Below the pieces are notes generated by a model. The model searched no databases. It worked only from the letters and a program-made list of their open reading frames with translations, and was not told the DNA's origin. A DNA stretch of 26,657 bases from Anaerolineaceae bacterium UBA4781 (GTDB taxonomy: Bacteria; Chloroflexota; Anaerolineae; Anaerolineales; Anaerolineaceae), in assembly GCA_002403105.1 (NCBI GenBank), contig DHHD01000059.1, forward strand, positions 1 through 26,657. Direction: 5' to 3'. Shown here piece by piece: positions 1 through 6,865 of this stretch; position 1 is the stretch's first letter, and each line of letters begins with the position of its first letter. The position numbers were made by a program, and so were the translations under genes.

Positions 1-1530
1 CGCGAACCGGTTCTGCAATTTCTCAAAGAACAAGACCTGAACGAAAGTGACAATGAGAACGAGATCGTCCTGAGCCGGGAGATCCGCAAAGAAGGGCGTA
101 CCAGTGCGCGCATCAATGGCAAAAGTGTTTCCGGTGCCATCCTGCGCGATCTAGGGAGTTTTCTGGTGGATATCCATGGTCAATCCGAACATCTTTCTCT
201 GCTCAAGGTAAAAGAACATATCCATCTTTTGGACCGCTATTGTTCCAATGAAGATCTGCTGGAAGATTACCGGCACACCTATCGGGGTTGGCTCCAAAAT
301 CACCGCGAACTGCAGGAACTGCGCAAAGCCGAAGCCGATGCCGCCCGCCAGCAGGACCTTCTCAATTACCAGATTCAGGAAATAGAAGCCGCCACCCTTA
401 AAGAAGGGGAAGATGAAGACCTTACTGCTGAATTGAACCGGCTGGCGAATGCCGAGAAGTTAGCCACCCTCTGCCAAAAAGCGAATGGGTTGTTGGAAAG
501 CAGCGACATGGAAGCCAGCGGGGTGATCGAACAGATGGGTGAGATCAGCCAGGCACTGCATCGCATTGCCGAGATCGATGGTTCGGTAACTGATCTGGCA
601 GCCCAGAGTGATTCTGTATTAGCCTTGATCGATGAGATCGCTCGTGGGCTGCAAGATTACGTTGATACCGTGGAATACAATCCCCAACGCCTGGAGCAGG
701 TGGAAAACCGTATCTCGTTGATCAACTCTTTGAAAAGAAAATATGGCGCATCGATCCCGGAGGTTCTTGCGTTTGGTGAAAAATCAAAAAAGCAGTTGGA
801 TATGATCACGCATGCCGAAGAACGCATTGCGGAATTGGAAGTGCAGGAAAAGGGTATTTTGGAACAGTTAGCTCTTAAAAGTAGCCTCCTCTCACAAAAT
901 CGTCAGAAATTCGCGCAGGAATTGGGCGAGAAGATGGAAAAAGAGTTGGCCGATCTGCACATGACGGGCGCAAAATTCAAAGCCGATCTTCAGCAAGAAT
1001 TCGATGAAGACGGGTTGATGATTAATGAACAAGATAGAGTGCACTTTGACGAGAATGGCTTTGATAAGGTCGAATTCCTCATCGCACCCAACCCGGGTGA
1101 AGGGTTGAAACCGCTGGTGAAGATCGCTTCCGGTGGTGAAACCTCACGCTTGATGCTGGCCTTGAAAAATGTGCTTGCCGAAGCCGATACTATTCCCACG
1201 TTGATCTTTGATGAGATCGATCAGGGTATTGGTGGAAGAATTGGCGCCATTGTGGGCGAAAAACTTTGGCAGTTGGGCAGAAATCACCAGGTTTTATGTG
1301 TAACCCATCTACCTCAGTTGGCTGCTTACGGCATCCAGCATTACCATGTGTATAAACAGATCCAGGATGGCAGAACGATCACCCTGGTTGATGATATAGA
1401 TGGGGAGAAACGTATCCATGAATTAGCAGCTATGTTTGGCGGGGATACGCCTGCTAACTGCGAAGCAGCGCAAGAAGCTGTGGAAAGCTCGAAGCAGCGT
1501 ATGAGTACCATTGGCACCTCACAAACGTAA
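1..1530 (+). CDS. recN: DNA repair protein RecN, 5' end cut by the window
   Basis: RecN is an SMC-like ATPase that acts early in double-strand break repair. The frame is open from the first base and gives 509 residues, against roughly 550-570 for the family, so about 50 N-terminal residues with the Walker A loop lie outside the window. Visible RecN marks are DIHGQSEH at about residues 57-64 (family form DIHGQHEH), a long helical middle rich in Glu, Lys and Gln that fits the coiled coil, the ABC signature ASGGETSR at about nt 1126-1149, and the Walker B region FDEIDQGIGGRIG at about nt 1207-1245. The family normally has DTGVSG at this last place, so the D-Q-G-I-G-G variant is slightly unusual. 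A GTG at 166 is internal and is not the real start. Identity is secure. Confidence 0.95.
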   Translation, partial: REPVLQFLKEQDLNESDNENEIVLSREIRKEGRTSARINGKSVSGAILRDLGSFLVDIHGQSEHLSLLKVKEHIHLLDRYCSNEDLLEDYRHTYRGWLQNHRELQELRKAEADAARQQDLLNYQIQEIEAATLKEGEDEDLTAELNRLANAEKLATLCQKANGLLESSDMEASGVIEQMGEISQALHRIAEIDGSVTDLAAQSDSVLALIDEIARGLQDYVDTVEYNPQRLEQVENRISLINSLKRKYGASIPEVLAFGEKSKKQLDMITHAEERIAELEVQEKGILEQLALKSSLLSQNRQKFAQELGEKMEKELADLHMTGAKFKADLQQEFDEDGLMINEQDRVHFDENGFDKVEFLIAPNPGEGLKPLVKIASGGETSRLMLALKNVLAEADTIPTLIFDEIDQGIGGRIGAIVGEKLWQLGRNHQVLCVTHLPQLAAYGIQHYHVYKQIQDGRTITLVDDIDGEKRIHELAAMFGGDTPANCEAAQEAVESSKQRMSTIGTSQT

Positions 1531-1550
1531 TATTAATTTCACATATGTGC

Positions 1551-1580
1551 TTGACAACTCTCCCAAAATTGTGATATAAA
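1551..1580 (+). promoter_or_regulatory. Sigma-70-type promoter upstream of the small membrane protein gene
   Basis: A perfect -35 box TTGACA at 1551-1556 is followed after 18 bases by TATAAA at 1575-1580, with TG at 1572-1573 forming an extended -10. Transcription would begin near 1587, directly at the base of the hairpin at 1588-1624, and would serve the gene at 1691. Both boxes are seen directly; activity is inferred. Confidence 0.7.
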
Positions 1581-1587
1581 AGAATCA

Positions 1588-1624
1588 CCAAACGCTAGGG
1601 TGCCCCCCTCACCCTAGCGTTTGG
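1588..1624 (+). terminator. Strong hairpin: recN terminator and/or 5'-end structure of the next mRNA
   Basis: A perfect 15-bp stem (1588-1602 with 1610-1624) encloses a 7-base loop. Only a short CTTTTA follows, so the T tract is weak for an intrinsic terminator, though it may still end recN transcripts. Because a good promoter predicts a start near 1587, the same hairpin would form the extreme 5' end of the downstream transcript, where it could stabilise the RNA. Confidence 0.7.
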
Positions 1625-1690
1625 CTTTTAAGGGATTGATTTGTAGATTCCAGATATAATTTATATAGATTTTCTTCAGATGGAGGAATC

Positions 1691-2017
1691 ATGAAAAAAA
1701 GATTTAAATTTTTGAGAACGCTGGCAAACATTTTCAAAATCCTGGGGATCCTTCTGGCCGCTCTTTCTCTGTTGGGTGGGATCATCCTCATCGTTCTTTC
1801 CCTGAGCAACGGCAATTTCTGGAGTCTGTTTGGACTGGATGCTGCCACCGGTTATTCAGTCGGCTTGGCTTCGGGAATCTTTACATTGATTTGTGGTGTG
1901 CTCTGCGGTCTGATGGTGTATGGATTCGGTGAACTGGTCTATGTGCTCATCTCGATTGAAGAAAACACGTATAAGACCAGTGTGTTTCTAGAAGGAATGC
2001 AAAAAGACGAGGATTGA
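1691..2017 (+). CDS. Small membrane protein of unknown function
   Basis: This 108-residue protein is not recognised as a named family. It has a basic N-terminus (MKKRFKF), a hydrophobic segment at about 14-39 and a second at about 55-80, followed by a charged C-terminal tail ending KDED. This suggests a two-helix inner-membrane protein with a short cytoplasmic tail, on the reasoning that the positive N-terminus also stays inside. The start ATG has a clear GGAGG at 1682-1686. Its own promoter at 1551-1580 and the hairpin leader at 1588-1624 indicate that it is expressed separately from recN. No catalytic motif is visible, and a function cannot be given. Confidence 0.75.
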   Translation: MKKRFKFLRTLANIFKILGILLAALSLLGGIILIVLSLSNGNFWSLFGLDAATGYSVGLASGIFTLICGVLCGLMVYGFGELVYVLISIEENTYKTSVFLEGMQKDED

Positions 2018-2047
2018 TCGTTCTCGCTGCCCCAAAATAGAATCTCC

Positions 2048-2076
2048 TTGACGATTCACGTTGGCTGGGGTATAGT
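2048..2076 (+). promoter_or_regulatory. tRNA-Arg promoter
   Basis: TTGACG at 2048-2053 and TATAGT at 2071-2076 are separated by 17 bases. The predicted start near 2083 lies about 14 bases before the mature 5' end of the tRNA, a usual arrangement for tRNA genes. Confidence 0.7.
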
Positions 2077-2096
2077 ATGCGCACTTAGTTTTCAAT

Positions 2097-2173
2097 GCCC
2101 TCGTAGCGCAATTGGATAGAGCGTTTGCTTGCGGAGCAAAAGGTTGCAGATTCGAATTCTGCCGGGGGCACCA
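2097..2173 (+). tRNA. tRNA-Arg (anticodon GCG), CCA encoded
   Basis: The cloverleaf is complete. The acceptor stem pairs 2097-2103 with 2163-2169 and has one U-G pair. The D arm begins GCGC at 2106 and has one G-A mismatch. The anticodon stem pairs 2124-2128 with 2136-2140, and the loop TTGCGGA puts anticodon GCG at 2131-2133. A five-base variable loop follows, then a T arm at 2146-2162 with loop TTCGAAT. The discriminator is A2170 and CCA is encoded at 2171-2173. A20, C35 and G36, known arginine identity bases, are present. It should read CGC and CGU. Most bacteria use an ACG anticodon deaminated to ICG for these codons. Confidence 0.93.
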
Positions 2174-2174
2174 C

Positions 2175-2205
2175 ATTGGAGCGGCTAATCCGCTCCAATC
2201 ATTTT
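2175..2205 (+). terminator. Terminator hairpin after tRNA-Arg
   Basis: A perfect 10-bp stem (2175-2184 with 2190-2199) has a 5-base loop and is followed by CATTTTAATTA. It starts two bases after the encoded CCA. surE begins 20 bases further on with no visible promoter of its own, so part of its transcription may come from read-through. Confidence 0.65.
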
Positions 2206-2224
2206 AATTATTGTAGGATTTCGC

Positions 2225-3028
2225 ATGAATCTCAAAAAGAAACAAATTTTATTGACCAATGACGATGGAATTGACTCGCCCGGGTTATGGGCGGCTGCCA
2301 GAGTGCTTTCCGAACTCGGTTTTGTCACTGTGGTCGCACCAAGAGAACATTGTTCCGCCATGGGTCGCGGTTTTGGCAGACACGAAGATGGGAAAATAGA
2401 AGTGCGAAAAATGGTCATCAATGACCAAGAATGGGATGTGCATGCCGTTGGGGGTACCCCTTCATTAACAGTGCTGCACGGAGTATTAGAAGTGATGCCC
2501 AAAAAGCCTGATCTGGTAGTTTCAGGTATTAATTATGGGGAAAACGTGAGCACGGATATATCCTATTCCGGAACTGTGGGGGCCGCTATTGAAGCTGCTT
2601 CTTTGGGTATTCCTGCTCTGGCAACATCCTACCAGGTCATGGAAGGGGAATGGGATTCATTAAAAGATATTGATTTTTCGGTGGCAGCCTACTTTACACG
2701 CTTCTTTGCAGAACGATTGCTTTCCAAAAAATTACCCACTGATGTTCATCTATTGAATCTGGTCATCCCGCAGAGCGCAACAAAATCAACGCCCTGGCAG
2801 ATCACCCGCCTGGCACCTGGGCGATACTACAATCCATATTCAAAACGGGAAGGCACCTGGGAAGAGGAAGGCCATATCAGTTCGCACATCATCATTCGTG
2901 ATGATCTACCCGAAGATAGTGATGTTACTGTAGCGATTAAGAAAAAATTAGTCTCGGTTACTCCAATCAGCTTGGATATGACATCGCGGGTTGACCTGCA
3001 AGATGTGGACACCTTATTCCGTAGTTAA
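2225..3028 (+). CDS. surE: 5'/3'-nucleotidase SurE
   Basis: SurE is a metal-dependent phosphatase that removes phosphate from nucleoside 5'- or 3'-monophosphates, in the survival-protein E family. The 267 residues match the family length. The N-terminus LLTNDDGIDSPG carries the metal ligands Asp13 and Asp14; Ser44 in EHCSAMG takes the place of the usual Q-S-G serine, and Asn103 in SGINYG is the fourth ligand. The signature YSGTVGAAIEA follows at about 114-124 and GGTPS at about 76-80. The ribosome binding site before ATG 2225 is weak (TAGGATT). The gene faces ychF, and their stops are 42 bases apart without a clear terminator between them. Family assignment is firm; the physiological substrate is not known. 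Confidence 0.93.
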   Translation: MNLKKKQILLTNDDGIDSPGLWAAARVLSELGFVTVVAPREHCSAMGRGFGRHEDGKIEVRKMVINDQEWDVHAVGGTPSLTVLHGVLEVMPKKPDLVVSGINYGENVSTDISYSGTVGAAIEAASLGIPALATSYQVMEGEWDSLKDIDFSVAAYFTRFFAERLLSKKLPTDVHLLNLVIPQSATKSTPWQITRLAPGRYYNPYSKREGTWEEEGHISSHIIIRDDLPEDSDVTVAIKKKLVSVTPISLDMTSRVDLQDVDTLFRS

Positions 3029-3070
3029 TTATTTTCTACAAATTTTTGGTTGTTAATTGAAAAGCTGTCC

Positions 3071-4135
3071 TCAGATATTGAATCGAATTTCAATGATGTC
3101 GCCATCTTGAATGATGTAGTTTTTTCCTTCTACACGCAGTTTTCCACGGTTACGCAGTTCAGCAATGCTTCCGGCATCCATCAGGTCAGCATATGCCATG
3201 ATTTCAGCTCGAATGAAACCCTGCTGCATATCGCTGTGGATCGTACCGGCGGCTTCAGGAGCAGTTGCACCTTTGCGAACAGTCCAGGCATGCACTTCTT
3301 TTTCGCCGGCAGTGAAGAATGAAAGCAAGCCCAGGAGCTCATATGATTCGCGGATCATGCGGTTCAATCCAGGTTCTTCAATGCCATATTCCTGCAAGAA
3401 TAATTGCGCTTCTTCCTCCGGTAATTGGGCTATCTCCATCTCGATCTTTCCCTGCAGCGGGATCAGTTTATACGAAGCAGCCGTATCAGCGAGCTGTGGA
3501 ACGGCTTGTCCTTCAGATAGGTTTAAAACGATCAGCATGGGTTTACGGGTTAAGAAACCGAACCCTGTTATCAAACGTTCTTCTTCCTCGTCGAGGGTCA
3601 GGATCCTCAATGGTTTTTCTTGCAACAAGGTTTCATTGAGTTTCTCGAATAATTTGGTTTCTCGTTCGATCTCGCCTTTATCGCGGCCGCCTTTATGACC
3701 ATCTTCATGCAGCCGTGCGAGTTTGGCTTCAATTTTGATCTGGTCATTGAGCAGCAGTTCCGCATCCATGTTGGCAATGTCGCGCGATGGATTAATGCTG
3801 CTCAGCACGTGCGGAATATTTTCGTCCTCGAAACAACGTACTACGTGAATGAATCCGTCCAATTGCGAAAGCTGGTTGAGCAGCGAACCAGAAAGTTCTC
3901 CTTTGGTTCCACTTCCCAAACCTGCAATATCCACATAGGTGACTTTAGCGCGCACCGTTTTTCGAGCAGTGAAAAATTCCACCAGTCTATCCACACGCAA
4001 ATCGGGCACATCCACCACACCGGTATGGATCTCCATTTTACCTGACGACATATCGGTTGGCTGCGAGGCGCGCGTGAGGGCATTGAAAATGGTGGTCTTT
4101 CCGGATTGTGGCAGTCCAATGATTCCTAATTTCAT
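3071..4135 (-). CDS. ychF: P-loop ATPase/GTPase YchF (OLA1 family)
   Basis: YchF is a ribosome-associated P-loop NTPase of the Obg branch, found in nearly all cells. The 354 residues are close to the usual 363. In order they show a P-loop GLPQSGKT at 7-14, a switch II DIAGLGSG at 69-76, the FIHVVRCFED segment at about 95-104, and NLSE at 205-208 where GTPases have NKxD. NxxE in this position is the family feature linked with ATP rather than GTP use. A TGS domain fills about 270-354 and ends DGDIIEIRFNI. The start ATG at 4135 has GAGGA ahead of it on the minus strand. It is transcribed alone, toward surE. Long reading frames on the opposite strand here are shadows of this gene. Confidence 0.95.
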   Translation of the reverse strand: MKLGIIGLPQSGKTTIFNALTRASQPTDMSSGKMEIHTGVVDVPDLRVDRLVEFFTARKTVRAKVTYVDIAGLGSGTKGELSGSLLNQLSQLDGFIHVVRCFEDENIPHVLSSINPSRDIANMDAELLLNDQIKIEAKLARLHEDGHKGGRDKGEIERETKLFEKLNETLLQEKPLRILTLDEEEERLITGFGFLTRKPMLIVLNLSEGQAVPQLADTAASYKLIPLQGKIEMEIAQLPEEEAQLFLQEYGIEEPGLNRMIRESYELLGLLSFFTAGEKEVHAWTVRKGATAPEAAGTIHSDMQQGFIRAEIMAYADLMDAGSIAELRNRGKLRVEGKNYIIQDGDIIEIRFNI

Positions 4136-4227
4136 AAATATTTCCTCAAAATCATTCCGTATTTTCTACTATCCCAATTCTAACCTGAAACAGGTAAACT
4201 TTGCCGCTACATAAACTAGTCGTTACC

Positions 4228-4256
4228 TTGACCTGCCTTTGGAACTTGGATATACT
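4228..4256 (+). promoter_or_regulatory. tRNA-Leu promoter
   Basis: TTGACC at 4228-4233 and TATACT at 4251-4256 are separated by 17 bases. The predicted start near 4263 lies a few bases ahead of the tRNA 5' end. It sits in the intergenic region divergent from ychF. Confidence 0.72.
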
Positions 4257-4268
4257 TCCCCTATCTAT

Positions 4269-4350
4269 GCCGGAGTGGCGGAATTGGCAGACGCGCACGA
4301 CTCAAAATCGTGTTCCCTCGGGATTGTGGGTTCGATTCCCACCTTCGGCA
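4269..4350 (+). tRNA. tRNA-Leu (anticodon CAA), CCA not encoded
   Basis: The acceptor stem pairs 4269-4275 (GCCGGAG) with 4343-4349 and the discriminator is A4350. The anticodon stem pairs 4296-4300 with 4308-4312, and the loop CTCAAAA places CAA at 4303-4305, reading UUG. A long variable arm at 4313-4325 (TCCCTCGGGA hairpin) marks a class II tRNA. The T arm spans 4326-4342 with loop TTCGATT. The bases after the discriminator are TCA rather than CCA, so the 3' end must be added by the CCA-adding enzyme, unlike the tRNA-Arg in this window. Confidence 0.95.
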
Positions 4351-4358
4351 TCACAAAT

Positions 4359-4381
4359 ACCAGCCTTGGGCTGGTTTTTTG
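4359..4381 (+). terminator. Intrinsic terminator after tRNA-Leu
   Basis: The stem CCAGCC/GGCTGG (4360-4365 with 4369-4374) has a three-base loop, is extended by an A-T pair, and is followed by six T residues. It ends the tRNA-Leu transcript 24 bases past the mature 3' end. Confidence 0.85.
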
Positions 4382-4440
4382 TTTATTAAACAATATTTTT
4401 CGTCATGTTTGGCTAAGAACAGTTCCTTGCTTTCTGCTCG

Positions 4441-4446
4441 TATAAT
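4441..4446 (+). promoter_or_regulatory. Consensus -10 box upstream of the nucleotidyltransferase gene
   Basis: TATAAT is present about 70 bases before the gene start, just after the tRNA-Leu terminator, where a new promoter is needed. No convincing -35 box lies 16-18 bases upstream, so this is only a candidate. Confidence 0.35.
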
Positions 4447-4518
4447 TGAAATAGATTGATTCAGGATTGGTAATGGTTTTCAAGTACAATCAATCAATCA
4501 TCTTTTTTGGAGGGTTCT

Positions 4519-5532
4519 TTGAATAAACAATTCAAAATCGCCATCCCCATGGCCGGGCTGGGAACCAGAATGCGCCCGCATACCTGGAGCAAACCAAAAC
4601 CGCTCATCCATGTTGCCGAAAAAACCGTCCTCGATTACGTCATTGACCAGTTCAACAGTCTTCCTGATCTAAAAAACGCCGAATATATTTTGATCATCGG
4701 ACCCAACCAGCGCGAACAGATCGAACCGTATATCCATGAAAAACACCCTGAAAAGAAAGTACGCTTTGTGGTTCAGGAGCAAATGCGTGGGCAATCGGAT
4801 GCACTCTACCTGGCGCGTGAATACCTGCAAGGTCCGGTATTGATGGCTTTTTCTGATACTCTCATCGAAACAGATTTATCATTTCTTGCTGGTGAAAAAA
4901 TGGATGGGGTAGCCTGGGTGAAACCCATTCCCGATCCGCGCCGCTTTGGTGTGGCAGAAGTGAATGCATCAGGGCAGATCATCCGCTTGATCGAAAAACC
5001 GCGTGATATGAAGAACAACTTGGCAGTGGTCGGCTTTTATTATTTCAAAGAAGGTCAGGACCTGATAAATGCCATCCAGGAGCAATTCAAACGAGAGATC
5101 AGCTTAAAAGGGGAATATTTCCTCGTGGATGCCATTAATATCATGATCGAAAGGGGTGCCGCTTTCAGAACGAACACAGTGGATATCTGGCTGGATGCGG
5201 GCAAACCCGAAGCGCTGCTCGAAACCAACAAATACCTGCTCGATCACGGCAGCGCGAATACGAAGAAAGCGCTTGCGAGAAAGGGAATTACCATCGTACC
5301 GCCGGTCTATATTAGTCCAAGTGCTCATATCGCTTCCAGTGTGATCGGACCATATGCTTCCATTTCATCTGCCTGTGAGATAAATAATTCTATCATCCGC
5401 AATTCCATCGTCGAAGAAGGTGCAGTGATTAACGAAATGATCCTCGAAAATTCGCTGATCGGACGCAACGCATCCATTGAAGGGCGCGCTGAGCAAATGA
5501 ATATCGGGGATGATTCCTGGATCGAGATCTAA
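4519..5532 (+). CDS. Sugar-phosphate nucleotidyltransferase with C-terminal beta-helix
   Basis: The protein should transfer a nucleotide from an NTP to a sugar 1-phosphate and so make an NDP-sugar for cell-surface glycans. The N-terminus carries the nucleotide-binding loop GLGTRMRPHT at about 13-22 followed by KPKPL, and LDAGKPEA is typical of the RmlA/GlmU/GDP-mannose pyrophosphorylase superfamily. The last 80 residues have hexapeptide-like repeats (ISPSAHIASSVIGP and onward), suggesting a left-handed beta-helix. Start choice: the frame extends to TTG 4507, but GGAGGG at 4509-4514 lies inside that extension and fits a TTG start at 4519, giving MNKQFKIAIP and 337 residues. The nearest ATG would delete part of the first strand. 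Sugar and nucleotide specificity cannot be read from sequence. It is a single gene after the tRNA-Leu terminator. Confidence 0.85.
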   Translation: MNKQFKIAIPMAGLGTRMRPHTWSKPKPLIHVAEKTVLDYVIDQFNSLPDLKNAEYILIIGPNQREQIEPYIHEKHPEKKVRFVVQEQMRGQSDALYLAREYLQGPVLMAFSDTLIETDLSFLAGEKMDGVAWVKPIPDPRRFGVAEVNASGQIIRLIEKPRDMKNNLAVVGFYYFKEGQDLINAIQEQFKREISLKGEYFLVDAINIMIERGAAFRTNTVDIWLDAGKPEALLETNKYLLDHGSANTKKALARKGITIVPPVYISPSAHIASSVIGPYASISSACEINNSIIRNSIVEEGAVINEMILENSLIGRNASIEGRAEQMNIGDDSWIEI

Positions 5533-5579
5533 ATACCCATCTTTCTGATTTAAAACAAAAAAGGGATGATTTTTCTATC

Positions 5580-5608
5580 TGGAATTTCCTGCGATCCTCA
5601 CGTATACT
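5580..5608 (+). promoter_or_regulatory. Candidate promoter of the aminotransferase gene
   Basis: TGGAAT at 5580-5585 and TATACT at 5603-5608 are separated by 17 bases. The -35 half is weak, but its surroundings (CTGGAATTTCC) and spacing repeat those of the dnaN promoter at 9893-9921. The predicted start near 5615 lies upstream of the chosen start codon and just past an earlier in-frame ATG at 5612. Confidence 0.5.
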
Positions 5609-5653
5609 TCAATGAAATTTTTTCCGAATTCATCCAGACAACAAGGAGCAGCG

Positions 5654-6811
5654 ATGCAAAAAAACTATCTGAGTCAAAAAGTGAGGGATCTGCACCCATC
5701 CATCATTCGGCAATTTTTCGATATTGCTGCTACCATGAAGGATATTATTTCCCTGGGCATCGGTGAACCCGATTTCACTACTCCTGAACCCATCATCAAT
5801 GCTGGCATTGAAGCCCTGCGTCAGGGGCAAACCCACTACACTTCCAATCTTGGTGTGACTAAACTGCGCGAAGCGATTTGCGCTCATTTACAGAAACTGT
5901 ACGGAATCACTTACCAGCCGGATGAGATCATCATCACGGTTGGCGGTTCCGAAGCGCTTTATCTGGCGGCTACCGCTCTTCTCGAAAATGGGGACGAAGT
6001 CATCATCCCGACTCCCTGTTTTGTATCTTACCAACCCGAAGTTACTCTGGCGGGGGGTATTCCCGTTGAAGTGCCCACCTGCATGCAAGAAGGGTTTAAT
6101 TTGGATATTCCCGCCATCCAGAAAGCCATCACCCCGCACACCCGAGCCGTCATAATCAACTCCCCCAACAACCCAACAGGAGCTGTCGCTTCAAGGGAAT
6201 GTTTGCTGGAACTGGCGCGTATCGCTGAAGAACATGACCTGATCGTCATTTCAGATGAGATCTATGACCGGCTGGTCTATGGGGTTGAACATGTCTGTTT
6301 TCCGGCTCTGCCTGGCATGCAAAAAAGGACCATTCTGGTCGGAGGATTTTCTAAAGATTATGCCATGACCGGTTGGCGATTGGGTTATATTGCAGCGCCG
6401 CCTGAGTTGATCAAAGGTATGCTTCTTATTCATCAATACACCATTATGACCGCCCCCACTATGTCACAGGTAGCGGGTATTACGGCCATTTTGGATTGTG
6501 AAGAGTATGTCAGATCCATGCGTAAGGAGTATGACAGCCGTCGGCGCCTGATCGTGGAAGGGCTAAATTCCATCGGGTTGCCCACCGTGGAACCGCATGG
6601 CGCATTTTATGCGTTTCCCCAGGTCAGCATTACCGGTCTGGATGAATCAACCTTTGCCAAGCGATTATTGAATGAAAAAAAGGTGGCAGTTGTTCCGGGC
6701 ATCGCTTTTGGAGAAGCCGGAAAAGGGTTTGTACGCTGTTCGTATGCTACTGCTGCCGATCAGATCGAAGAAGCGCTGGATAGGATCGACCAATTTGTGA
6801 AATCGCTTTAA
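5654..6811 (+). CDS. PLP-dependent aminotransferase, class I/II
   Basis: This is a fold-type I aminotransferase of the aspartate aminotransferase superfamily. It shows GIGEPDF at 35-41, the cofactor-contacting SPNNPTG at 170-176, Asp201 and Tyr204 in SDEIYDRLVY, the Schiff-base lysine Lys234 in GGFSKDYAMTGWRLGY, Arg242, and a C-terminal FVRCSYA with the carboxylate-binding arginine. Start choice: the open frame begins at 5612, but AAGGAG at 5643-5648 sits five bases before ATG 5654, and the predicted transcription start is near 5615. The chosen product has 385 residues, normal for the family. Substrates could be aspartate, alanine, aromatic amino acids or a biosynthetic keto acid; the sequence does not decide. 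gatB follows after 54 bases and may share the transcript. Confidence 0.9.
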   Translation: MQKNYLSQKVRDLHPSIIRQFFDIAATMKDIISLGIGEPDFTTPEPIINAGIEALRQGQTHYTSNLGVTKLREAICAHLQKLYGITYQPDEIIITVGGSEALYLAATALLENGDEVIIPTPCFVSYQPEVTLAGGIPVEVPTCMQEGFNLDIPAIQKAITPHTRAVIINSPNNPTGAVASRECLLELARIAEEHDLIVISDEIYDRLVYGVEHVCFPALPGMQKRTILVGGFSKDYAMTGWRLGYIAAPPELIKGMLLIHQYTIMTAPTMSQVAGITAILDCEEYVRSMRKEYDSRRRLIVEGLNSIGLPTVEPHGAFYAFPQVSITGLDESTFAKRLLNEKKVAVVPGIAFGEAGKGFVRCSYATAADQIEEALDRIDQFVKSL

Positions 6812-6865
6812 AAGCTAGCACGAGGATGGTAAAATCATGGTCAATTCAGCATTCTGGAATAAACC

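Noticed and set aside
3165..3698. 177-codon plus-strand frame opposite ychF
   Set aside because: It is antisense to a certain gene, with no promoter or ribosome binding site and a Ser/Pro-rich low-quality translation.
4188..4200. Small inverted repeat ACCTGAAACAGGT between ychF and tRNA-Leu
   Set aside because: Only five base pairs with a three-base loop and not placed on a recognisable promoter box; not enough to call an operator or terminator.
4487..4503. Short CAAT tandem repeat (three copies and part of a fourth) before the nucleotidyltransferase gene
   Set aside because: Too short to be more than chance; upstream of the ribosome binding site and not in coding sequence, so phase variation is unlikely.
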